Assembly: GCA_964421875.1 (NCBI GenBank)
Contig: CAYQZD010000003.1
Coordinates: forward strand, 1 to 64,000
Direction: 5' to 3'
DNA: 64,000 nucleotides
Source of the DNA: CAYQZD01 sp964421875
GTDB lineage: Bacteria; Electryoneota; Tariuqbacteria; Tariuqbacterales; Tariuqbacteraceae
Below the pieces are notes generated by a model that did no database searches, was not told the DNA's origin, and was given only the letters and a program-made list of their open reading frames with translations. The position numbers and the translations under genes were made by a program. The stretch's first letter is position 1. Each line of letters starts with the position of its first letter. Of the stretch, positions 53,268 to 61,747 are shown piece after piece.

Positions 53268-54263
53268 CCATTCCGCATCACCGTAAAACAATCCGGCGAC
53301 ATCGCCTGTAATAACTCGAATCCTCCCTACCTCCGTCCCGGACAGTTTCTTTTTCCAATTCACCGCGGCGGCGCGGCTGTCGAGCTTCACGTTCTGATAT
53401 TCCCCCTGCCGCCATTCGGCGGGATTGGAGGATTCGCTGTGAGCCCTGATTTCCCCTTCAATCTGTGGTGTGTATTCGAGGTTCAGCCGCTGGAAAAGGT
53501 CTTTATAACCTTCCACCGGCGCCGCAGAAATATCCTCGTGCCGAAGGAAAACCCAGTCCGGATGCTTGTCCCGGTATTTATCCACAATGTAATAGAAACA
53601 CTTCCAGGCTAAAGCCGCGCTCTCCACCAAATCGGGCTCACCCGAAGCGAATTCCTCAATCTCCCCCCTGAACGGTTCAAGGTAATCCCGCATTAACAAT
53701 GGCTGGCTGAGAAAAGTGGAATGCCGGAAATTCCATCCCAGCCGCTTCAAACTGCTGACGAATGCGGAGGGATGGCGTATCATCACCACTACCCTCATAT
53801 CGAAGCGCGAAGCCAGCCATTCCGCCCCCAGCAGCGCGATAGGATCCTTAACCAGCGGACAAGATTTATCCGCGTAGTGTTTAACAAAATCTACATAGTT
53901 CTCCAGCGCCGCAATCTCCGGCGCCAGATATTCCCTGGGAAGTCTGCCCGCTTCAAGTCCCAGCATTTTCACCGCAGAGGCGATGTCGAACCGAAAATTC
54001 AGTATGTTGCGAATATGCGGGTAGAATTTCTCTTCATTCTCCCGGGTCACATAAGCGAACCAGGGAAAATCCGGATTGCCTATCCCCGGCTCCCCTTCGG
54101 GATTGAAAGGCTCATGGATATATCCCGTGCCCGGCGCTAATTCCAGCATCTTCCCCACCCAGGTCGTCCCGGAACGGTGAGCCCCCGTCACTAAGATGGG
54201 CCGCTTATCGAATGCGTGATTAATCCATCCTCCTCGTTCCCACGCTCCAGCGTGGAAACGCAT
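53265..54263 (-). CDS. Sulfotransferase-family protein
   Basis: PAPS-dependent sulfotransferase-like protein (up to 332 residues). The P-loop-like LVTGAHRSGTTWVGKML lies near the N-terminus (about 23-40) and the later RHPSAFVSSLKRLGW matches the 3'-phosphate loop. The only ATG in frame is at 54263, and it lies inside the TTCCCACGCTCC palindrome repeat, whose translation gives MRFHAGAWERGG. Either the repeat supplies the N-terminus or a near-cognate start just before INHAFDKRP is used. Sulfated substrate unknown; glycan or lipid are candidates. Confidence 0.85.
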   Translation of the reverse strand: MRFHAGAWERGGWINHAFDKRPILVTGAHRSGTTWVGKMLELAPGTGYIHEPFNPEGEPGIGNPDFPWFAYVTRENEEKFYPHIRNILNFRFDIASAVKMLGLEAGRLPREYLAPEIAALENYVDFVKHYADKSCPLVKDPIALLGAEWLASRFDMRVVVMIRHPSAFVSSLKRLGWNFRHSTFLSQPLLMRDYLEPFRGEIEEFASGEPDLVESAALAWKCFYYIVDKYRDKHPDWVFLRHEDISAAPVEGYKDLFQRLNLEYTPQIEGEIRAHSESSNPAEWRQGEYQNVKLDSRAAAVNWKKKLSGTEVGRIRVITGDVAGLFYGDAEW

Positions 54264-54678
54264 ACCACTAATGTCGCCCTAAATAAACCGTAGGGTGGGA
54301 TTAGCGATTAACTAACTATATTTACATTGATTATGTCATTCTGAACAAAGTGAAGGGTCTGCGCGTTGAATAATGAAAAAAAACCTTCATCTCGTTCACA
54401 GTCGAAGGTCGGCTTATTTAAAGCCGACATTATACGTTATATCAGTCTTAAGTTTCAAACCATCACCAACTGTCATAGCGAACGAAGTGAAGCAATCGGG
54501 TAATACACAGCGTTAAGTCAGATATTTTACAAAGTTGATACCTGAATCCAATTGTGTCGCAGAGTCCCCGCACTCTGCGACATTGCCCCCTCCCGATACA
54601 TAATATCCTCTAACCTGGTAAAAAAAGATATAACCTTATAACTTTCACCATTCATCCTTCAGCATTCAGCATTCAGCT
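54264..54678. repeat. Mosaic spacer and PgeF-stop heptamers
   Basis: 415 bp holding CATTCTGAACAAAGTGAAGG (54340), GTCGGCTTATTTAAAGCCGAC (54406-54427), TCATAGCGAACGAAGTGAAGC (54471-54491), GTCGCAGAGTCCCCGCACTC (54548-54578), and, next to the PgeF stop, heptamers TGAATGC, TGAATGC, TGAAGGA, TGAATGG, TGAAAGT (54640-54675). No gene. Confidence 0.8.
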
Positions 54679-55419
54679 TTACCCTATCGTTATCAACGCC
54701 AAATCCGGCGCAAAATCCTCCCCCATCCTCCGGTAAGATGGATATCCTTCACCGCAGGCGGAACATTCCGGAACAACCTCAATCTTCTCCGCTTCCAATC
54801 CCGCCGCCGCCAGTTTCATCACCGCGATGCGCTTCAAATCCAGGTGCGTCCCTCCGGCATCGACATAGCTTATCAACCCCCTCGGCAGAGGCTTGAACGC
54901 AGCCACTCTATCCGCTTCAACCGTGTAACAGCAGGCGCCGATACCAACCCCTATCAGCGCGCTTAACTCACTCGGCGGGGTAGTCGAGCAGCTTATTACC
55001 GTATCAATCAGATTTTCCAGCACCCCCCCAGCCAGCCCCTTCCACCCCGTATGAGTGATACCGACAACGCTTTGTGCATCATCCCAGACGAACACCGGCA
55101 GGCAGTCGGCGGTAGTAACCGCTAAGATAAGCCCCGGCGCAGTCGTGACCAGCCCGTCGGTCGCCGGGAAAGCCTCCTCCAGGTTGAAAGCCCCCCTCCC
55201 CCGGTCCTCGAATGTCACCCGCCTCACCCGATTGCCGTGACCCAGCGCCGGCGCAGTAAGGTTCTCCAAACTTAAATCGAGCTTATCAAGGAACCGTTTC
55301 CGATTTTTTATCGTTTCCCGCGCAGAGCCGCGCGCGTAAGTCATATTGCCCTCGGCGAGTCCGCTCTGGGCGATGATAATTTCACCGCTTCCGGCGCGGT
55401 TTTGGATTCTGCGAAACAA
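54679..55419 (-). CDS. pgeF: PgeF/YfiH-family purine nucleoside phosphorylase/deaminase
   Basis: YfiH (PgeF/laccase-domain) protein of 246 residues. Homologues act as adenosine deaminase and purine phosphorylase, or edit UDP-MurNAc peptides. The metal site appears as TTADCLPVFV and the HTGWKGLAGG block, with the C-terminal CSACGEGYPSYRRMGED. The N-terminal His motif (usually QVHG) is replaced by LGHGNRVRR. Start TTG. It is 5 bp after the 2Fe-2S subunit gene, so PgeF and the molybdenum hydroxylase are probably co-transcribed, and purine catabolism is a plausible link. Confidence 0.9.
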   Translation of the reverse strand: MFRRIQNRAGSGEIIIAQSGLAEGNMTYARGSARETIKNRKRFLDKLDLSLENLTAPALGHGNRVRRVTFEDRGRGAFNLEEAFPATDGLVTTAPGLILAVTTADCLPVFVWDDAQSVVGITHTGWKGLAGGVLENLIDTVISCSTTPPSELSALIGVGIGACCYTVEADRVAAFKPLPRGLISYVDAGGTHLDLKRIAVMKLAAAGLEAEKIEVVPECSACGEGYPSYRRMGEDFAPDLALITIG

Positions 55420-55424
55420 AGTAA

Positions 55425-55892
55425 TCAGCCCAGAGGCTCCGCCGCGGCTTTCACCGCCTCAATTATCTTAGCGTAGCCGGTGCAGCGGCATAGATTCCCC
55501 GATAATCCGGCTTTGATTTCCGCTTCCGTAGGATGAGGATTGGCCTCCAACAAAGCTATAGCGGACATAATCATCCCCGGCGTGCAAAAACCGCACTGAA
55601 CCGCACCCTTATCCACAAAAGCCCGCTGCAAAGGATGAAGTTGAGTCCCCTTCGCCAATCCTTCGATAGTGATGATATCGCAGCCATCGACTGAAACCGC
55701 AGGCGTCAGGCAAGATAGCTTCGCCTTGCCGTCGATAATCACAGTGCAAGCGCCGCAGTCCCCCTCGCCGCACCCGCGCTTGACGCCGCTTAAACCCAAC
55801 ACATCCCGCAAAAGCTTCAACAGCATCATCTGAGGCGCTATTTGAAGCGTATGCTTCTCCCCGTTGACAGTGATATTGATGGGTACTTTCAT
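55425..55892 (-). CDS. Molybdenum hydroxylase 2Fe-2S subunit (CoxS/XdhC-like)
   Basis: Small iron-sulfur subunit, 155 residues. The plant-type 2Fe-2S ligands Cys41, Cys46, Cys49 and Cys61 are in the N-terminal domain, and the C-terminal all-alpha domain carries Cys100, Cys103, Cys135 and Cys137 (QCGFCTPG, NLCRCTGY). Passes electrons between the Mo site and FAD. Overlaps the FAD subunit gene by 4 bp. Confidence 0.96.
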   Translation of the reverse strand: MKVPINITVNGEKHTLQIAPQMMLLKLLRDVLGLSGVKRGCGEGDCGACTVIIDGKAKLSCLTPAVSVDGCDIITIEGLAKGTQLHPLQRAFVDKGAVQCGFCTPGMIMSAIALLEANPHPTEAEIKAGLSGNLCRCTGYAKIIEAVKAAAEPLG

Positions 55893-56746
55893 CTCCGCGC
55901 CTCCTCCATTGCTTGAGGTACAGCCCTGCGGGTCAAAACCTTCACCATCTCCCGCCGGTACTCCGCGGTAGTCCGCACATCGTCAATAGGACGGCATGAC
56001 TCCGCCGCCGCGTCAGCGGCGCGGGTGACACTATCCTCGTCTCCGGCGATGCCGGTCAGGATTTCCTCGGCGCTAATTGCCCGCATCGGAACCGGCGCCA
56101 CTGCCCCCAACACAATTCGCGCTTTACCCACCTTCCCCCCCTCAATCCTTACCAATGCCGCCACCCCCACCTGCGCGATTTCCATCGCATTCCGACGGCC
56201 TAATTTCAAGTAAACCGCCCCGCTCCCGGATTCTGGAACAGGAACGATAATGTCGCTGAGGATTTCTCCCGGACGAAGAACCGTCTCACCGGGACCTGTG
56301 AAAAAATCGGCGGCGGCGACCCGACGCTTCCCCTCCCCCGAGGACAGCTCGAATTCAGCCTCCAGGCAAATCAAACCGGGCAGAAGGTCGCCCGCAGGAG
56401 AAGCGTTACAAATGTTCCCGCCGATGGTCCCCATATTCCGAATCTGAGGACCCGCCATCGTCAAGGCGGATTGGGGCAGAATCGGTACCTTTTTCCACAG
56501 CGGTTCCGAAACTGTTATGTCAGCGTGCGTAGCCAGCGGCCCAATATGGATTGCGCCGGAAACCGCCTCAATACGCCCCAAATCCGGTATCCGTTTCAAG
56601 TCCACCATAGCCTCAACCGCCAACAGCCCCTTCTTCAGCCGCGGAACCATATCGGTCCCCCCGGCGAACACTTTCGCGCCGGGGCGGTCAAGCAGTTCGA
56701 TGGCTTCTTCGATACTCTCAGGTCGATAATAATTGAATTGCTGCAT
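55889..56746 (-). CDS. Molybdenum hydroxylase FAD-binding subunit (CoxM-like)
   Basis: Medium subunit, 285 residues. FAD is bound by the VFAGGTDMVPRLKKG loop and the GTIGGNICNASPAGDLLP loop, the family's two signature motifs. The C-terminal CO dehydrogenase flavoprotein domain is present. The ATGA overlap with the 2Fe-2S subunit indicates tight coupling. With the large subunit at 50728, these form the (alpha-beta-gamma) hydroxylase, though the operon is split. Confidence 0.95.
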   Translation of the reverse strand: MQQFNYYRPESIEEAIELLDRPGAKVFAGGTDMVPRLKKGLLAVEAMVDLKRIPDLGRIEAVSGAIHIGPLATHADITVSEPLWKKVPILPQSALTMAGPQIRNMGTIGGNICNASPAGDLLPGLICLEAEFELSSGEGKRRVAAADFFTGPGETVLRPGEILSDIIVPVPESGSGAVYLKLGRRNAMEIAQVGVAALVRIEGGKVGKARIVLGAVAPVPMRAISAEEILTGIAGDEDSVTRAADAAAESCRPIDDVRTTAEYRREMVKVLTRRAVPQAMEEARR

Positions 56747-57393
56747 AGTTCCTGTAATATAATGAATCTTTAAACATATCTTCTATCGTTCCCCTCGATC
56801 CCACGCTCCCGCGTGGGAATGCATAACAATATTAATTGTCATTGCGAACGAAGTGAATCAATCGAGTTATTCTGCATTAAGTCAGGTCTTTAGCGAAGCG
56901 GAGACCTGACTTCTGTGGCGCAGGATCGCCCTAAATTGTCCGAGAATTAATGTATTTAGAGTCGTGGGGTGGGTTCTTAACCCACCAATTTACAAGTCAT
57001 TCCGGCGCAGCCGGAATCTTTCTTTCCCCCCTTAGAATAAGAGGGGCAGGGGAGATTTACTCGTTGCACGCTCCCGCATAAGAATGTATAAACCTCCAAC
57101 AATCGGTAAAGTGCGTGAATGAACAATCATCTGTGCTGTCGAGTCTCCGCTTTAGACATCAAACCATAGTAAACCTCGTGCCGCAAAATCCCCCACTCTG
57201 CGACATCCCGGCGCGTCTGAATGGCCCGCCCTACATACTAACGAAATATCCGTAATAGCCTGCGTATCTTTTTCACCAACCACCAAACACCAAACACCAT
57301 TTCCACCATCGAAAATTGGAACTTTTAATTTGAATATATTAATTTCAGATATATGAGCGAGTATAAAGCGAATTTAAACCGAAAAGGAGCGTT
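56747..57393. repeat. Repeat mosaic upstream of rubrerythrin
   Basis: 647 bp: TTCCCACGCTCCCGCGTGGGAA (56798-56820), TCATTGCGAACGAAGTGAA (56837-56855), AGGTCTTTAGCGAAGCGGAGACCT (56883-56907), GGTGGGTTCTTAACCCACC (56967-56985), CATTCCGGCGCAGCCGGAAT (56999-57018), a GTGCCGCAAAATCC stretch, nonamer ATATCCGTAATAGCC and heptamers TCACCAA to ACACCAT (57273-57307). The rubrerythrin promoter was not recognisable. Confidence 0.8.
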
Positions 57394-57927
57394 ATGTCCA
57401 AAGTCAATCCCGAAATCGAATCGCTGAAACTGGCGCTTAAAACCGAAGAGGACGGACGAAAAATGTACCTGAAGTCGGTGGAGAAAGTCACCAATCCTTT
57501 AGCGAAGTCCACACTTGCTAAACTCGCGGAAGAGGAGCTTCATCACATCGAAGCGATAAAGGAGTTTTATGATAAACTATCCTCCCAAACCGGCGGCGAT
57601 CCCGAAGTGGACTATGACAAAGTAGTGAACTATGAACTCCGCAGAAAAACCATCTTTGAAGCCGCCCGCAATCGGATGGAAGCCACTGTCGAGGAAGACC
57701 CTGACTCCATCAACGCCTATCACGCCGCGATGAAATTCGAAGAGGACGGAGCAAATATGTACAAAGAACTTGAGGCTAATACCGACAACGCCAAAGCTAA
57801 AGCCCTCTACGCCTTCCTTTTCGAACAGGAGAGCGAACATTACCGCCTGCTCTCGGAAACCCTGCTCTACCTGGAAAATCCCGCAATGTGGTTCGACGAG
57901 CAGGAAAAATGGAGTTTCGAGGGATAA
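57394..57927 (+). CDS. Rubrerythrin-like ferritin-fold protein
   Basis: Diiron protein of 177 residues without a rubredoxin domain. Helix-bundle ligands appear as ALKTEEDGRKMY, AEEELHHIEAI, KFEEDGANMYKE and FEQESEHYRLL. Members reduce hydrogen peroxide or handle iron; in anaerobes they protect from oxygen. A strong AAAGGAG ribosome-binding site precedes ATG. It is one of three plus-strand genes and converges on the aldehyde dehydrogenase gene with 12 bp between stops. Confidence 0.93.
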   Translation: MSKVNPEIESLKLALKTEEDGRKMYLKSVEKVTNPLAKSTLAKLAEEELHHIEAIKEFYDKLSSQTGGDPEVDYDKVVNYELRRKTIFEAARNRMEATVEEDPDSINAYHAAMKFEEDGANMYKELEANTDNAKAKALYAFLFEQESEHYRLLSETLLYLENPAMWFDEQEKWSFEG

Positions 57928-57939
57928 TCCCCCCTTCAC

Positions 57940-59484
57940 CTACCGCCCAGCCTTGAAATCGGCGATTATTTTCCGTATCGAATCCTCGCTGATTCCTTCG
58001 CCGTAAGAATTGTTCGCGGTAGTTTCCCCCGGCTCGGAATCATCCCTCACCGGGCGGTAGCGAAACTGCTCGTCGTAACGCCAGCGAACAGATTGAGCTT
58101 CGTCCGGCGTTTGGAGACCCTCCCCGGCTTGGAGGGGAGTCGTTTCCAACGCCAAACGCTTGAAATTCAAGAGGTGCATCGGAGTTACATTATCCCCGGT
58201 TATCGATCCGCCCCAGGTGCCGCACCCCAAAGTCAACGCCGGAGGCAAAGCAGTGGTCAATCCCACCGCGCCGTGAGTCGCAGGAGTGTTCACCAAAACC
58301 CGCATTACCGGTTTTTCCAGCGCGAAACGCTCCACCACATTATCATCCCTGCTATGCAGAGCCATCGTGTGCCCCAGACCGCCGTGACGGATGATTTTTA
58401 AGCACATCTCACACCCCTCCTCCCATCCGTCCACCACATAATAGCATATCACCGGCGACAGCTTTTCTATCGAAAGCGGGTAATCCTCCCCCACTCCGCC
58501 GATTTCCACAACTAACATCTTCGTATCCTCCGGAACGCTGAATCCCGCAATCTCCGCAATCTTAGCCGAGGACTGCCCCACAATTCGCGGATTCACCTTC
58601 AATCCCGGCAGTATCATCGCCTTTTCCAACAACGAAATCTCCTCCGGGGAACAAAAGTGCGAGCCCGTCGATTTCAACAGCGCTCTGACTTCAGAGTCTA
58701 AGCTCCGGTCCACCACTATCGATTGCTCAGAGGAGCAAACTGTCCCGTAGTCGAAACATTTGGAAACTGTGATGTCGTTCACCGCTTTCACCGGGTCGGC
58801 GGTCTTTTCGATGAAGGCGGGGACATTGCCCGGTCCTACGCCGTAAGCAGGTTTGCCCGAACTGTAAGCGGCTTTAACCAGTGCAGTCCCCCCGGTGGCG
58901 AGCACCACGCCCACTTTGGGGAGGCTCATCAGCTCGTTGGTTCCGGCGAGTTCAGGCACGGTCATACAGAGGACAGAATCCTCCGGCGCGCCACCCTCCA
59001 TCGCCGCCCGCTGCATAACCGCCGCCGTCTCCCGAATACAGTTCACCGCCGCAGGATGAGGCGACAAAACCACGCTGTTCCGCGCCTTCAAAGCGATGAT
59101 GGCTTTGTAGAGCGCAGTGGAAGTGGGATTGGTGGAAGGGATAATCGCCGCCACCACCCCCATCGGCTCCGCCACCCGACGCACCGGGCACGGATCGTCT
59201 AAAAAGCCCACCGTCTTCATATCCTTGATATAAGCCCAGAGATTGGCGGTGGCAAGGTGATTCTTCGCCAGTTTGTCCTCCCATCGCCCGAATCCGGTCT
59301 CCTCCGACGCCATCTTCGCCAGCCGCTCCGAAGCTTCAAAACCCGCGCGCGCCATACTCTCAGCAATGCGGTCCACAGCATCCTGACTGAAACCGCGCAG
59401 TTCCTGAGCAGCGGCGAAGGCTTGGTCGGTGAGAGTCCGCGCTTCCTGAATAGACAGTAGGTCGTTATCGGTAAGCTGGCTCAT
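57940..59484 (-). CDS. CoA-acylating aldehyde dehydrogenase
   Basis: Aldehyde dehydrogenase of 514 residues, closest to the acetaldehyde/sulfoacetaldehyde (EutE/AdhE-N/SauS-type) acylating group rather than the non-acylating ALDHs. Catalytic Cys in FDYGTVCSSEQ, the cofactor loop around VAAIIPSTNPTSTAL, and GHTMALHSRDD near the C-terminus fit that group. It would form acyl-CoA from an aldehyde with NAD. No microcompartment shell gene was seen nearby. The extra C-terminal ~60 residues are low-complexity and ordinary in length for the group. Confidence 0.88.
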   Translation of the reverse strand: MSQLTDNDLLSIQEARTLTDQAFAAAQELRGFSQDAVDRIAESMARAGFEASERLAKMASEETGFGRWEDKLAKNHLATANLWAYIKDMKTVGFLDDPCPVRRVAEPMGVVAAIIPSTNPTSTALYKAIIALKARNSVVLSPHPAAVNCIRETAAVMQRAAMEGGAPEDSVLCMTVPELAGTNELMSLPKVGVVLATGGTALVKAAYSSGKPAYGVGPGNVPAFIEKTADPVKAVNDITVSKCFDYGTVCSSEQSIVVDRSLDSEVRALLKSTGSHFCSPEEISLLEKAMILPGLKVNPRIVGQSSAKIAEIAGFSVPEDTKMLVVEIGGVGEDYPLSIEKLSPVICYYVVDGWEEGCEMCLKIIRHGGLGHTMALHSRDDNVVERFALEKPVMRVLVNTPATHGAVGLTTALPPALTLGCGTWGGSITGDNVTPMHLLNFKRLALETTPLQAGEGLQTPDEAQSVRWRYDEQFRYRPVRDDSEPGETTANNSYGEGISEDSIRKIIADFKAGR

Positions 59485-59786
59485 TACATAAGCTGTATGA
59501 TTTTAATAATATGTTAAGATAGAGGCAGCGTTCAAAAATAATGTCATTGCGAACGAAGTGAAGCAATCGGGTAATATTCCGAGTTAAGTCAGGTCTTAAG
59601 CGAAGCGTTTCCTCGTTCCCACGCTCCAGCGTGGGAATGCATACAGACGTAGTAGGCGGGGGATTCATCCCCCCACAGAATTTGTTGGGGGACAAGCATC
59701 TGTCTTCGGGCTTTGGTCTTCGGTTCTCCGTTCTCCGTTATCTGTTCTCAGTTCTCAGTTCTCAGTTATCTGTTCTCCGTTATCTA
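59485..59786. repeat. Palindromes and 12-unit heptamer array at aminotransferase stop
   Basis: TCATTGCGAACGAAGTGAA (59542-59560), AGGTCTTAAGCGAAGCG, TTCCCACGCTCCAGCGTGGG (59615-59635), GGCGGGGGATTCATCCCCCC (59655-59675), then heptamers (59703-59786) read on the coding strand as TAGATAA (stop TAG), CGGAGAA, CAGATAA, CTGAGAA three times, CAGATAA, CGGAGAA twice, CCGAAGA, CCAAAGC, CCGAAGA. No gene. Confidence 0.88.
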
Positions 59787-60872
59787 CAATTCCCTCAACG
59801 CCCGCCGAATATTCTCCAGCCCCTCTTTAAGTATCCCGCCCGGAATCCCATACCCCAGCCTGAAACCCCGGGGATATTCGAAAAAACGCCCCGGCATCAC
59901 CAGCGTCCTATACCCTTCAAACAGCAGCCGCTGCAGTTTCTCCGCTTTGTCAGAGCTCTCGGTCAATAGAAACGCGCTCACACCGCCGTCAGGCTTGACC
60001 CAGTCCAGCTCCGCGGTGGAATTCACAAACTCCTCCACCACCGGCAGGTTTTCCCGCATCAACTCCTCCGCAGCCCCGGCGAAACTCTCGAACAGCGCCT
60101 CCTCACCCAACACTCGAGCCGCGATATGTTCCGTGAACGAGGGCGTAGTACCCACCGCCAAATCGAACGCGTCCCGCAAAACATTCGCCGCCGCACCCGG
60201 CGCAAAAATCCACCCCGCACGAAGCGGTCCTAATCCGAAAGCCTTGGTCAGACTGGAAGTCACTAAAATATTGTCCGCCAGCAGAAATGAGGTCTTAGGC
60301 CCCTTGCCAAAATAGAACTCCAGATAAACCTCATCCACCAACAGCCATCCACCAAGCTCCCCCATAATCTGCGCCATCGCCCTTAAATCTTCATCGGGGA
60401 TAAGTACGCCACTGGGATTGTGAAGGTTGGTCAATACCGCCATCCGCGTTTCGCCGCTCAGCAATGACTGAAACTCGTCCAAGTCGATGCGCCACCCGTT
60501 TTCCCGGCGGCGAGGGACATACTTGACCTCAGCTCCCGACAGCTTGAGCGCGTTGGGGAGAGGATCGTAAACCGGAGTCTCCACGATAACTTCATCGCCG
60601 GGCGATAGTAAGGCTATGAAAAGTAAAAAGTTAGCCCCGCTGGTGCCGATAGAGGAAACGATGTTATCCTGAGGCACCCCGTACCGGAGACTAAGCGCCG
60701 CTAAATACTCCTCAAGTCCGTAACCGTGATGAACCGAAACCGGCTCCTCCCCCGGCGAAGTGTCAAGGTCGCTGAATTTCCCCGTGTAGTGCAGTCCCGA
60801 CATACCCAGGTTCAGCCGGGGCATCTCCACCTTCTTTATCCACTTCAAATAAGGAGACTCGAAATCCCTCAT
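59784..60872 (-). CDS. Class I/II PLP aminotransferase
   Basis: Fold-type I aminotransferase (362 residues). Substrate-binding GTSGANFLLFIALLSPGDEVI, the NLHNPSG motif and the PLP lysine in SSLTKAFGLG are visible. Whether it acts on aspartate, aromatic amino acids or another substrate cannot be told. Its ATG overlaps the diacylglycerol kinase stop by 4 bp, so the two are translated together. The stop codon begins a heptamer array. Confidence 0.9.
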   Translation of the reverse strand: MRDFESPYLKWIKKVEMPRLNLGMSGLHYTGKFSDLDTSPGEEPVSVHHGYGLEEYLAALSLRYGVPQDNIVSSIGTSGANFLLFIALLSPGDEVIVETPVYDPLPNALKLSGAEVKYVPRRRENGWRIDLDEFQSLLSGETRMAVLTNLHNPSGVLIPDEDLRAMAQIMGELGGWLLVDEVYLEFYFGKGPKTSFLLADNILVTSSLTKAFGLGPLRAGWIFAPGAAANVLRDAFDLAVGTTPSFTEHIAARVLGEEALFESFAGAAEELMRENLPVVEEFVNSTAELDWVKPDGGVSAFLLTESSDKAEKLQRLLFEGYRTLVMPGRFFEYPRGFRLGYGIPGGILKEGLENIRRALREL

Positions 60873-61747
60873 CTCTTCCTCCCCACCGCGATTTTCAAAG
60901 CTTTCGGCAGCACCTTGATTTTAAGCGTGTTCTCCTGCCCCATTAAATCGCCGTCCACATGAACCGGACCCAAAGGTTCGCTTATAATCGTAACTTTCTT
61001 TATCTTGAGGATAGTGGTTGCAGGAACCCGTTTGATTCTGCCCGTGAAAAGCTTGGGCAGGTGGTAAAGAATCAGCAGAGGACTCATCCGCTTGATGATA
61101 CACAAATCCAGATAACCGTCCATCGGGTCGGCGTCGGGAGCCACCCGCACTCCCCCGCCGTATTGCGCCAGGTTGGCGGCGGTGATGAGGATGGGTTCGA
61201 CGTCGATTTCACCCTCTTCTATCACAATCTTCATTTTGGGAGGTCTGTAGCCGAGAAAAGACCTGATGGAGGAGACAATGTAAGAAAGAAGCCCTCGGCG
61301 GGGGCCGGCATTGAAAAGCCTGGTGATATGAGCATCCATCCCCGCGCCGCAGGTCACCAGAAATATCCGCCCGTTCACTTCCCCCAAATCCATCCAATCG
61401 AATTCCGGCTCCAAAAGCATGGGAACTGCTTTCTTACGGGATAGCGGGATACCGAAATGACGGGCAAAACCGTTGCCCGAACCGGCAGGGACCACACCCA
61501 GAGCCGTATCAGAACCTAAAAGACCCCGGGCCACATCGTTGATAGTGCCGTCGCCGCCAACCGCTATCACCATATCCAGCTTCTCCTCCGCAGCCTTACG
61601 GGCGTACTTCTCCCCGTCCCCCACTTTCCAGGTAGAAATAATCTCAAAATCGTGTCCGCTGGGACCCCAGCTCTGCTGAATATAGCGGACTACTGCTTCC
61701 CAGTTCTTGATACCGGAAAATGGATTGACAATAAAAAGGACTTTCAA
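60869..61747 (-). CDS. Diacylglycerol kinase-like lipid kinase (DagK/YegS)
   Basis: Lipid kinase of the DAGK-catalytic family, 292 residues, recognised by VNPFSGIKNW, the VAVGGDGTINDVARGL nucleotide motif and PAGSGNGFARHFG. A C-terminal beta-rich domain with GGGVRVAPDADPMDGYLDL completes the fold. Phosphorylates a diacylglycerol-type lipid or sphingoid base. Start TTG. Coupled to the aminotransferase. Confidence 0.93.
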   Translation of the reverse strand: MKVLFIVNPFSGIKNWEAVVRYIQQSWGPSGHDFEIISTWKVGDGEKYARKAAEEKLDMVIAVGGDGTINDVARGLLGSDTALGVVPAGSGNGFARHFGIPLSRKKAVPMLLEPEFDWMDLGEVNGRIFLVTCGAGMDAHITRLFNAGPRRGLLSYIVSSIRSFLGYRPPKMKIVIEEGEIDVEPILITAANLAQYGGGVRVAPDADPMDGYLDLCIIKRMSPLLILYHLPKLFTGRIKRVPATTILKIKKVTIISEPLGPVHVDGDLMGQENTLKIKVLPKALKIAVGRKR

